Source: Elusimicrobiota bacterium
GTDB taxonomy: Bacteria; Elusimicrobiota; UBA5214; JBBAAG01
Direction: 5' to 3'
Length of the DNA stretch: 11,622 bases
NCBI GenBank assembly: GCA_041658405.1
Contig: JBBAAG010000087.1
Coordinates: 1 to 11,622, forward strand
Of this stretch, positions 1-6,115 are shown piece after piece. Position 1 is the first letter of the stretch. Every line of letters starts with the position of its first letter. The translations under genes and the position numbers were made by a program. The notes under the pieces were generated by a model. That model saw only the letters and a program-made list of their open reading frames with translations, had not been told where the DNA came from and did no database searches.

Positions 1-169
1 GGGGTATACCGCAATTATCGTTATTTTGATTATATTACAATACAAATATTGTGATGGCTAAAAATAATGTTTTGTCGGTTTAGCAGAATAACTGTGTAAT
101 TTGCACAGATAGTTTTACACATTCCTGCATTTTTTTGCACGGTATTATACAACAATACATACATATACA
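1..169. other. Non-coding flank downstream of the tusA-like gene
   Basis: No gene is recognised here. An open plus-strand frame runs from the window edge to a TGA at 52-54 (17 residues), too short to tell a gene end from chance. There are two small AT-rich inverted repeats, ACAATA-CAAA-TATTGT at 37-52 and CTGTG-N7-CACAG at 91-107. Neither is followed by a clear T-tract on the minus strand, so neither is a convincing terminator for the operon that ends at 170. Confidence 0.4.
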
Positions 170-406
170 TCATTTTTTGCGTATAAAGAATTTATACTCA
201 TCCTTTGTGAATTCAGTGAAAATAAGTATATTTCCTGTAGTATTACACCATGCGGGAATATCAAGCTTAGAACCGGGATCGTCAGCTATGAGTTCCAATA
301 CCTCACCGGATTTAAGTTTATCAATTTCCTGTTTAGTTTTCACTACAGGTAAAGGACAAAAAAGGCCTGTACAATCAAGTGTTTTATCAGGTTTGATATT
401 GTCCAT
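170..406 (-). CDS. TusA/SirA-family sulfurtransferase-like protein
   Basis: A 78-residue protein of usual TusA length. The family signature is visible near the N-terminus, LDCTGLFCPLPVVKTK (residues 10-25), with the CPxP motif at Cys17, the residue that carries a persulfide in TusA. The second family block DPGSKLDIPAWC follows at 43-54 (Cys12 and Cys54 are extra cysteines). TusA proteins are small cytoplasmic persulfide carriers that pass sulfur between desulfurases, DsrE-type proteins and acceptors. It is the last gene of the Rrf2-led operon, 9 nt after the DsrE-like gene, which fits a relay role. No Shine-Dalgarno is visible before the ATG, so translation may be coupled to the upstream gene. 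Family assignment is firm; the donor and acceptor are unknown. Confidence 0.9.
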   Translation of the reverse strand: MDNIKPDKTLDCTGLFCPLPVVKTKQEIDKLKSGEVLELIADDPGSKLDIPAWCNTTGNILIFTEFTKDEYKFFIRKK

Positions 407-411
407 ATGTA

Positions 412-427
412 TTGTTTATATAAACAA
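412..427. repeat. Perfect 16-bp AT-rich palindrome at the dsrE-tusA junction
   Basis: TTGTTTATATAAACAA is its own reverse complement. It spans the last codons and stop of the DsrE-like gene and ends just before the tusA-like start codon. It could be a regulator site or an internal processing/translation element. It could also be chance in AT-rich sequence. Confidence 0.45.
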
Positions 428-889
428 ATTAATCTTTGCGGCCTTCGCTTTTTCTAGGAATGCAGCGGCACCAACCATATCATCCACCCCGGGAATCATA
501 TTATCTTTACCCACGCCCATTATCCCGCAGGAAGTTGAGCATGCATAAAACTTAACACCTAATTCCTTCGCGGATTTATAAAGTTCTTCAACCGAGGGCG
601 TTTTTTGTTGCGCCATTAGCGCATTCATCATAACAGGCCCGAGCCCTAGAAAGTTCATTGTGGCTAATGGTAATGACTTCATGTTTTTTGGCATCATAAA
701 CTCCATCATTTTCTGGAGTACACCTTTTTTTGCGTAAATCTTGCGGTTTTTAAGAAAACTTAACCCCCAGAACGTGAAAAACACGTCGACATCCATATCC
801 ATTGCCGCGGCAGTAGTGGATAACATCAGCATCGCATACGCTTTGTCCATTGTACCGCTAAAAAATATTATTGTCATCTTATCTTTCAT
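416..889 (-). CDS. DsrE/DsrF/DrsH-like (DsrE2-type) sulfur-relay protein
   Basis: A 157-residue protein. The N-terminal MTIIFFSGTMDKAYAMLML (residues 5-23) resembles the first strand and helix of the DsrE fold. The central stretch VFFTFWGLSFLKN and the Met-rich MMEFMMPKNM (37-70) are typical of the DsrE2 subgroup. The block FYACSTSCGIMGV (114-126) carries the conserved Cys117, with a second cysteine at 121. DsrE-family proteins bind sulfur as persulfides and exchange it with TusA. The gene starts 2 nt after the desulfurase-like stop, with GGAG as Shine-Dalgarno inside the end of that gene, and is followed by the TusA-like gene. This TusA-DsrE pairing is known in sulfur metabolism. Whether it serves sulfur oxidation, Fe-S repair or thiolation here is not visible. 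Confidence 0.85.
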   Translation of the reverse strand: MKDKMTIIFFSGTMDKAYAMLMLSTTAAAMDMDVDVFFTFWGLSFLKNRKIYAKKGVLQKMMEFMMPKNMKSLPLATMNFLGLGPVMMNALMAQQKTPSVEELYKSAKELGVKFYACSTSCGIMGVGKDNMIPGVDDMVGAAAFLEKAKAAKINLFI

Positions 890-891
890 AC

Positions 892-2094
892 TTATTTACT
901 CCTACGGACAGTTTTGTTGTACTCTTCCATCTTAGTTTCATCAGTTACAGGCGACATTGCACGAAGTTTATCAATAATCGGGGGTAATACCGTAAGAAAC
1001 TGGTTAACATCTTCTTCAGTATTATCTATCCCCAGAGTAAACGCAACAGAACCCTGCGCGGAGATAGTATCCACCCCGATTGCTTCAAGCACATGCGACA
1101 TTTTTAGTGCTTCGGATGAGCAAGTTGACCCGCTTGACCCCGCAAATCCTGAGAAACTCAGCATTAAAAGGATTGACTCGCCTTCAATAAATTTTAAGCA
1201 AAAACTTGTATGCCCGGGCAGTCGCCTGGTTTTTGAGCCCGTAAGTACTGTATGTGGCAAAGCTAGTACACCAGCAATAAGTTTATCCCGTAACGGCATT
1301 AAATATTTTATGCGGCCCACAACCTTTTCCTTCGCGATTTTTGCTGCGATGCCAAACCCAACGATCCCCGCAACGTTATGCGACCCCGCACGGAGGCCGT
1401 TTTCCTGTACCCCTCCTTCGATCAACGGATAGAGTTTGAGTACTTTCCTTTTATACAAAGCACCCGCGCCCTGCGGGCCGTAGATAACATTGCTTGAAAT
1501 ACTTAACAGGTCTACATTCAACTCCTGAACATTGATATCCACACTACCCGCTGCAGCAATTGCGTCGGTATGAAACACGACATTACATTCCCGGGTAATC
1601 ATACCAATTTCGTTTATCGGTTCTATCGTCCCGATTTCGTTTGACGCAGTAGTTACAGTCACGAGTATTGTGTCGCTGCGTATAAGAGATTTCACCTGTA
1701 CAGGGTCAACGAGCCCGTCTTTATCCACATTTAACCACGAGATTTCGTACCCTTGTTTTGCAAGGTTTTTCAGCGGGTGTATTATCGAATGGTGTTCAAT
1801 CGGGCTTGCGATGATATGTTTACCTTTTTTTGTGTATGCCCTGACAGTTCCGTGTATTGCAAGGTTGTTAGCTTCACTCCCATTTGAAGTAAAACTTATT
1901 TCATCGGGATCCGCTGCGGAGAGTAGAGCGGCAACGTTTTTCCTCGCATCACCAACAGCATCCCTCGCATCATCGCCTATTAAATGCTTGCTCAACGGAT
2001 TACCAATACTCTCCCCGAGAAATGGAAGCATCGCGCTTCTTGCTTCCGGTAAAATATACGCCGCAGCAAAGTGGTCAAAATTAATTTTTTTCAT
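892..2094 (-). CDS. NifS/IscS-like fold type I protein lacking the PLP lysine
   Basis: A 400-residue protein aligning by eye along the whole class-V aminotransferase/cysteine desulfurase family. Retained landmarks are GNPLSKH (31-37), TSNGSEANNLAI (69-80), EHHS (100-103), NEIGT (152-156), HTDA (175-178), LRAGS (234-238) and the mobile-loop SGSTCSSEALKMSHVL (321-336) with Cys325 at the persulfide position. Key residues are lost. The family's SxHKxYGPKG reads SSNVIYGPQG, so the Schiff-base Lys is Val203 and its His neighbour Asn202. The Gln after the HxDA motif is Ala180. The Arg of the C-terminal LGR, which binds substrate carboxylate, is Ile356. Normal PLP-dependent desulfuration of cysteine is therefore unlikely. 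Archaeoglobus fulgidus IscS is a known lysine-less precedent. Start ATG overlaps the ferredoxin stop (ATGA), with GGAG upstream. It more likely acts as a persulfide carrier, scaffold or sensor. Confidence 0.88.
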   Translation of the reverse strand: MKKINFDHFAAAYILPEARSAMLPFLGESIGNPLSKHLIGDDARDAVGDARKNVAALLSAADPDEISFTSNGSEANNLAIHGTVRAYTKKGKHIIASPIEHHSIIHPLKNLAKQGYEISWLNVDKDGLVDPVQVKSLIRSDTILVTVTTASNEIGTIEPINEIGMITRECNVVFHTDAIAAAGSVDINVQELNVDLLSISSNVIYGPQGAGALYKRKVLKLYPLIEGGVQENGLRAGSHNVAGIVGFGIAAKIAKEKVVGRIKYLMPLRDKLIAGVLALPHTVLTGSKTRRLPGHTSFCLKFIEGESILLMLSFSGFAGSSGSTCSSEALKMSHVLEAIGVDTISAQGSVAFTLGIDNTEEDVNQFLTVLPPIIDKLRAMSPVTDETKMEEYNKTVRRSK

Positions 2095-2891
2095 CCCAGC
2101 GTTTCTCCTTTTATTCCAATAACCGTTTCCATGTACGGCACCTTAAGTTTTGCGGTTTTCATTGCGTCTTTCACTAATTGTGTCAACCCGAAACAACAGG
2201 GAACTTCCATATGGGCAACGGATACGCTTTTTGGCTTTGCTGTTATGAACAACTCAACAAGTTTTTCCGCATAAATTTTTGTATCGTCAAGTTTTGGGCA
2301 ACAGATGATTAACATCTTACCTTTGACAAATTCAGTATGAAAGTTTGGATTAGCTGCAGGGACACAATCCGCTGCAAACACAATCTCCGCGTTTTTGAAA
2401 TAGTCCGCCCCTGGATTCACGAGCATTAACTGTACAGGCCAATTGCGCAGCTGCGACTTTTGTTTACCCCCCTGAACACTATCTTCGTCTTCATCATTAC
2501 ACCCACACGTATCATTATTATTTTTGCTATCATTACCCCACGATTGCGAAGCCGTACCCGGGCATCCACAGGCCAAAGGTTTAGCATGCGCAGCAAGGTG
2601 TTTCATATGCTGTTCAAGTTTCTCCGGTGCAGTTTTCTTTATGTGTTTGATAACACCTTCTTCGTCATACCGGTCAACCGTAGCTTCTACAACGTGCAAC
2701 GCATCCTTCGGGCAGTCACCAACACACGCGCCTAGGCCGTCACAAAAGTTTTCTTTCACCACCCTGGCTTTCGGCCCTTTAGGCGTATCAACAACTTTTA
2801 ACGCACCTTCGGGGCACGACGGGATACACACGCCGCAGCCATTACACTTATCTTCATCAATTTTAATAATCTTGCGTTTAACTTTTGCCAT
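2091..2891 (-). CDS. Dicluster ferredoxin-type protein with conserved C-terminal domain
   Basis: A 266-residue protein. Residues 16-26 hold a full [4Fe-4S] motif (C16xxC19xxC22xxxC26P). The second motif, CDGLGACVGDCP (50-61), has only three of the four usual cysteines, with Leu53 at the missing position. I recall this CDGLGAC form as typical of a ferredoxin family of strict anaerobes, so it is probably not a mutation. A linker (about 104-150) contains CGC at 108-110 and 129-131 and an acidic run. The C-terminal domain (about 150-266) has conserved-looking cysteines in AADC (176), ICCPKLDD (197-198) and VPCCFG (232-233). It is probably an electron carrier or redox hub for neighbouring redox proteins. 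A strong GGGGG Shine-Dalgarno precedes the ATG; 11 nt separate it from fprA. The C-terminal domain has no function I can name. Confidence 0.85.
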   Translation of the reverse strand: MAKVKRKIIKIDEDKCNGCGVCIPSCPEGALKVVDTPKGPKARVVKENFCDGLGACVGDCPKDALHVVEATVDRYDEEGVIKHIKKTAPEKLEQHMKHLAAHAKPLACGCPGTASQSWGNDSKNNNDTCGCNDEDEDSVQGGKQKSQLRNWPVQLMLVNPGADYFKNAEIVFAADCVPAANPNFHTEFVKGKMLIICCPKLDDTKIYAEKLVELFITAKPKSVSVAHMEVPCCFGLTQLVKDAMKTAKLKVPYMETVIGIKGETLG

Positions 2892-2902
2892 AGTATTACC
2901 CC

Positions 2903-4078
2903 CTACAACAATTTATGTTTCTCAGCAATAGTTTGCGCTAACGCAGTTAATGCCTCAAAATCCTCTACCCCGGGATTACCTTTTATATACACCGGTGGGA
3001 TAAGTTCAGCTTTTATATTCGGAATCAACCCCGCGAGAGTTTCAACAGCTTTACCGCCCCAGCCATAGGAACCAATGATTGAAATATACCGTGTTTTCGG
3101 GCGTAACGCGTTAAACAATGCGGTTGCGTACAACGCCGCGGGATGCGGGCCCGTGAGAACCGTCGGGGTACCAACAATAACAGTCGCTGCGTCAACAAGT
3201 TCTTTTGCAAGCTCGCCAATATCGGTACGCGGTATATTAAACGGTTTCACAGCAACGCCTCGCGCGAGAAGTTCGGTTATCAGATGGTTTACCATACACT
3301 CAGTACTCCCATGCATTGAGACGTATGGCAGGACAACAGTATTTTTTACTTTATCACTTGTCCATTCTTTATACGCATTGATGATAAACGATGGGTCATA
3401 GTGTACCGGCCCGTGTGACGGCGCGATGGTTTTAACGTCATACGCACACACTTTTTCTATATTCTTCACAATGTTTGTACGGAACGGCATCATTATTTCT
3501 GCGTAGTAGCGTTTTGCTGACTCATACACTTTATGGCCTTCCACCGGCATCAGTGGATCACCTGCGTAATGTGAACCGAAAAAGTCGCAGGTAAATAATA
3601 CTTTATCCTCACGCAGATATGTCACAAACGTTTCCGGCCAGTGTACCCACGGGGTAAAGATAAACTCTAATGTCTTACCCCCAAGATCAAGCGTATCCTT
3701 GTCATTAATAACCACAAACTTGTCATCAGGTATATGCAGCAAATCCTTGAGCATATCCTTACACTTCTGGTTTGTCATAACTTTTGCACCGGGGTATAAT
3801 TCCACAACTTTACCTGCAAGGCCTGAATGGTCTTGTTCACCGTGGTGAGAAACAACGAAATCAATTGTTTTTACGCCTAACGAGTTGAGGTTGGCAATTA
3901 ACACATCCGCTTTTACCGGGTCAACCGTGTCAATTAACACAGTTTTATCCGTACCTTTGACAAGATACGCGTTGTATGTCGTACCTTCGGGTAATGGTAT
4001 GAGCTCATCAAACAATCGGCGGTCCCAGTCAATTGCTCCTACTGAATACACGTTTGGGCAAAGTTGTTTAATGTTCAT
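2903..4078 (-). CDS. fprA: A-type flavoprotein (flavodiiron protein), O2/NO reductase
   Basis: A 391-residue two-domain flavodiiron protein of normal length. The N-terminal metallo-beta-lactamase-like domain has the diiron ligands in place: His79, Glu81, Asp83 and His84 in HHGEQDHSG, His146 in PWVHWPET, Asp165 in TCDFFGSH, and His222 in SHGP. The C-terminal flavodoxin domain (about 247-391) shows the FMN phosphate loop SMHGSTE (254-260) and the further FMN-binding stretches GTPTVLTGPHP (303-313) and GSYGWGG (336-342). Such enzymes reduce O2 to water or NO to N2O in the cytoplasm, using electrons from rubredoxin, whose gene lies directly upstream and whose stop codon overlaps this gene's Shine-Dalgarno. 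There are no extra rubredoxin or flavin-reductase domains, so it is the simple class A. Which gas it prefers cannot be read from the sequence. Confidence 0.96.
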   Translation of the reverse strand: MNIKQLCPNVYSVGAIDWDRRLFDELIPLPEGTTYNAYLVKGTDKTVLIDTVDPVKADVLIANLNSLGVKTIDFVVSHHGEQDHSGLAGKVVELYPGAKVMTNQKCKDMLKDLLHIPDDKFVVINDKDTLDLGGKTLEFIFTPWVHWPETFVTYLREDKVLFTCDFFGSHYAGDPLMPVEGHKVYESAKRYYAEIMMPFRTNIVKNIEKVCAYDVKTIAPSHGPVHYDPSFIINAYKEWTSDKVKNTVVLPYVSMHGSTECMVNHLITELLARGVAVKPFNIPRTDIGELAKELVDAATVIVGTPTVLTGPHPAALYATALFNALRPKTRYISIIGSYGWGGKAVETLAGLIPNIKAELIPPVYIKGNPGVEDFEALTALAQTIAEKHKLL

Positions 4079-4086
4079 ACTCTTTA

Positions 4087-4251
4087 CTACTCCTTCTCTT
4101 CTTCAAACGCTTCTTTATCCGCACCGCAAAGCGGGCATACCCATCCTTCAGGCAGTTTTTCAAATGGCGTACCGGGTTTTACATTATTATCAGGATCACC
4201 TGCCTGCGGGTCATAAACATAACCACATACCGTGCATTTGTACTTCTTCAT
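4087..4251 (-). CDS. Rubredoxin
   Basis: A 54-residue canonical rubredoxin: the iron is bound by C6xxC9 in KYKCTVCGYVYDP and C39xxC42 in GWVCPLCGADK, with the family's aromatic core residues present. The start at 4251 is chosen because a strong Shine-Dalgarno (GGAAGGAGAA) lies just upstream and the family begins MKKYxC. A longer in-frame reading to 4290 adds 13 unrelated residues. It most likely delivers electrons to the flavodiiron protein encoded 8 nt downstream, a well-established partnership in anaerobes. It is the second gene of the operon, 39 nt after the Rrf2-family regulator. Confidence 0.95.
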   Translation of the reverse strand: MKKYKCTVCGYVYDPQAGDPDNNVKPGTPFEKLPEGWVCPLCGADKEAFEEEKE

Positions 4252-4290
4252 AACTTTGTTCTCCTTCCTGAAATACCCTTGAATTCTCAA

Positions 4291-4710
4291 CTATTTCTTC
4301 TTTCCATACTGTTTATCTACCAACTTCTTCAGTGTTACTCTATTAAGTATACGTTCAGACGCTTTTGCCCACTCGCTCCACACATCGTGGACTACGCATT
4401 TATTGTATCGCGCGCAGACTGAGGAATTCACTAAACATTCCATCGGTACTAACGAACCTTCAGTTGCTTCAAGTATCTGGAACAACGTAATACCTTCCGG
4501 CGGTTTGGACAGGACAAACCCGCCACCGTGTCCCCGCATACTCCGTACCAAGCCTGAGAGCGTGAGAAGGTTCATTATACGTTCGAGGTACTTATACGGA
4601 ATCTCCTGATGCCGGGAAATATCTTTCTGCTGTACCGGGCCGTTGTTGTACCGCACAGCGAGTTCCATCATTGCGCGGATGCCGTAATGCCCTTTTGTTG
4701 TTATTCTCAT
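4291..4710 (-). CDS. Rrf2-family (IscR-like) Fe-S transcriptional regulator
   Basis: A 139-residue protein of usual Rrf2 size. The start MRITTKGHYGIRAMMELA is the family hallmark. A winged helix-turn-helix follows, with recognition helix around 36-50 and wing RGHGGGFVLSKPP (59-71). The sensor loop has Cys92, Cys99, Cys105 and His108, matching the spacing of the [2Fe-2S] ligands of IscR (Cys92, 98, 104, His107) with one extra residue in the first gap. A redox-sensitive Fe-S cluster is therefore likely. It is the first gene of the operon, and a candidate operator overlaps the -10 of its promoter, so negative autoregulation is likely. Probable signals are O2, NO or Fe-S/sulfur status. No strong Shine-Dalgarno is seen before the ATG. 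Cysteine spacing differs from the NO sensor NsrR (C-x4-8-C-x5-7-C) too little to separate the two. Confidence 0.93.
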   Translation of the reverse strand: MRITTKGHYGIRAMMELAVRYNNGPVQQKDISRHQEIPYKYLERIMNLLTLSGLVRSMRGHGGGFVLSKPPEGITLFQILEATEGSLVPMECLVNSSVCARYNKCVVHDVWSEWAKASERILNRVTLKKLVDKQYGKKK

Positions 4711-4738
4711 ATCGTTAATCTCATACCAGCCTTTATTT

Positions 4739-4759
4739 ATGCCGCTATTCTCACGGCAT
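4739..4759 (-). promoter_or_regulatory. Hairpin in the 5' leader of the Rrf2 operon
   Basis: On the minus strand ATGCCG and CGGCAT can pair around a 9-nt loop, about 30 nt before the rrf2-type start codon. It is not followed by a T-tract, so it is not a simple terminator. It may affect mRNA stability or be a second protein-binding site. Confidence 0.35.
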
Positions 4760-4764
4760 TCTTA

Positions 4765-4796
4765 AATATTACTAATCCTACCGTGTTAGTATTATT
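4765..4796. promoter_or_regulatory. Candidate Rrf2/IscR-type operator
   Basis: AATATTACTAA (4765-4775) and TTAGTATTATT (4786-4796) are inverted repeats matching at 10 of 11 positions with a 10-bp centre. The right arm overlaps the -10 box at 4794-4799, so a bound protein would block RNA polymerase. The ACTAA/TTAGT cores recall the ACT...AGT dyads bound by Rrf2 proteins. Assignment to the adjacent Rrf2 protein is inference. Confidence 0.65.
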
Positions 4797-4822
4797 ATAA
4801 ACAAAAATCATTTATTTGTCAA
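4794..4822 (-). promoter_or_regulatory. Consensus sigma70-type promoter of the Rrf2-led operon
   Basis: On the minus strand, TTGACA (4822-4817) and TATAAT (4799-4794) are both perfect consensus boxes separated by exactly 17 bp. Transcription would start near 4787, giving a leader of roughly 75 nt before the rrf2-type gene. It can serve all seven genes down to 170. Confidence 0.85.
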
Positions 4823-4852
4823 GAAAGAAATTTACTAGGATACTTTATTCTT

Positions 4853-6028
4853 TTAAAATCCCATTAACCCGCAGCATCGCGCGCAGATCGGCAGTAACCC
4901 TTTGTGTTTTATAAGCAGTTTGCGGAACTGGACAAACTTGTCGTTGTTCCATATATCCAGGAGTTTATTGTCATTAACGTTTCCTACTTTAATATCAATA
5001 AAATCGCGGCACGTTGTTACATCACCATTCGGCATGATATCTACCATGATAAACGGCGCTATACATTTGGAATACCCAAACATCTCTGAAGGTTTTAAGT
5101 AATAATCCTTCATATCATTTAGGCGCAGGTCGGGGATAAACATTGACTTAAAATTCCACCGTTTTTTCCGTACCTTCTCTACTGCAGAAACAAATAAGTC
5201 AAGGTCAATTTCGTTAAAACGGTTAACATATGACTTCCATGTATAAGGCTTAATTCCTAACGCTTTTTCAATGATCTGCGTGTGCTGCTGCCCAATTTTT
5301 TCAGTGGTAAACCATGACAGGTATACCACCATCACATCAGGTTTTATACGGTTACAGATCGTGAACGTTTTATCAAGTACCGGCGCATTGACTTTAGAAA
5401 TTGTTGTGGAAGTCAGTATGTACGGTTTACTCTTCCGCAGTTTACGCTTCCACCGGCGAAGTTCAAATAAACCGTTAACCGCAGCCTTATACGCTCCGGG
5501 TAAGCCTCTGCACTGGTCATGCACCTTTTTCGGCCCGTCAAGGGATACTAGTATCATATCCCAGCCGTTCCTAACAATTTGTTCCGCGGATTCTTTCAGC
5601 CTGACACCGTTCGTAACAACCGAAACTGTACACCCTTTATGTTTAATATAATTCATTAACTCAACCAGGTGTGGGTACAGAAACGCTTCTCCGCCGGTAA
5701 CATAGAATATAGGTTTATACCTGGAAACTTCATCCACAATTTCCTTATATTTCTGTAACGGCATTGTTTTCAACAACTTTTTACCGTCTTCCGTATGAAT
5801 ATACCCTTTTTCACCGAACTGCCCACAGACAGCACAACGGTGGTTACACGCATTGGTAATACGCAAACTTATCTGTACCGGTGGGCGGCTTGCTTTCCCA
5901 TCACCGCGCTTATAGTCAAGATCCGCGAGTATATGTTTACGGATAAGTGTTTTATTAAGAACAGGGATAAGATCCGGTGTACGGACACAGGTTTCTAAAA
6001 CAAAATTTATCGGCGTTCGGCTGCGCAT
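4853..6028 (-). CDS. Radical SAM protein with SPASM-like C-terminus
   Basis: A 391-residue radical SAM enzyme. The [4Fe-4S]-SAM motif is C61NHRC65AVC68, followed by the GGE motif (112-114) in FYVTGGEAFLYP and the strand VTNGVRL. The C-terminus has Cys322, then DIMPNGDVTTC (Cys340), the typical GNVNDNKLLDIWNN segment and a terminal CxxCC (382, 385, 386). This is the pattern of a SPASM/twitch domain with an auxiliary Fe-S cluster. The ATG at 6028 with AAAAGAG upstream is preferred over a TTG at 6064 that has no ribosome-binding site. Relatives modify peptides, cofactors or small metabolites, but no precursor peptide or known pathway partner lies beside it, so the substrate is unknown. It ends just before the Rrf2-operon promoter without an obvious terminator, so read-through into that operon is possible. 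Confidence 0.88.
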   Translation of the reverse strand: MRSRTPINFVLETCVRTPDLIPVLNKTLIRKHILADLDYKRGDGKASRPPVQISLRITNACNHRCAVCGQFGEKGYIHTEDGKKLLKTMPLQKYKEIVDEVSRYKPIFYVTGGEAFLYPHLVELMNYIKHKGCTVSVVTNGVRLKESAEQIVRNGWDMILVSLDGPKKVHDQCRGLPGAYKAAVNGLFELRRWKRKLRKSKPYILTSTTISKVNAPVLDKTFTICNRIKPDVMVVYLSWFTTEKIGQQHTQIIEKALGIKPYTWKSYVNRFNEIDLDLFVSAVEKVRKKRWNFKSMFIPDLRLNDMKDYYLKPSEMFGYSKCIAPFIMVDIMPNGDVTTCRDFIDIKVGNVNDNKLLDIWNNDKFVQFRKLLIKHKGLLPICARCCGLMGF

Positions 6029-6055
6029 AACATACTCTTTTCTATATATTGCAAT

Positions 6056-6061
6056 ATTATA
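6056..6061 (-). promoter_or_regulatory. Possible -10 box for the radical SAM gene
   Basis: TATAAT on the minus strand, 27 nt before the preferred ATG. No good -35 box is seen at 16-18 bp spacing, so this is weak. Confidence 0.3.
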
Positions 6062-6115
6062 CAATATTTAATGTTATTCGCTGGTTTTTACCTTAATGCC
6101 TGGTTTGGTATAACC

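Noticed and set aside
35..54. AT-rich hairpin (ACAATA-CAAA-TATTGT) downstream of the operon as its terminator
   Set aside because: There is no T-tract on the minus strand after the stem, and the stem is almost all A/T.
892..2094. The NifS-like gene as a pseudogene or a sequencing error
   Set aside because: The frame is complete, sits in a tight operon with good translation signals, and four separate active-site positions differ. A single base error cannot explain that.
741..2122. Long open frames on the plus strand opposite the DsrE- and NifS-like genes
   Set aside because: They are antisense shadows: no family motifs, while the minus-strand frames are unmistakable.
6029..6064. Extended N-terminus of the radical SAM protein starting at a TTG
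   Set aside because: It has no ribosome-binding site, and the ATG at 6028 has a purine-rich Shine-Dalgarno at suitable distance.
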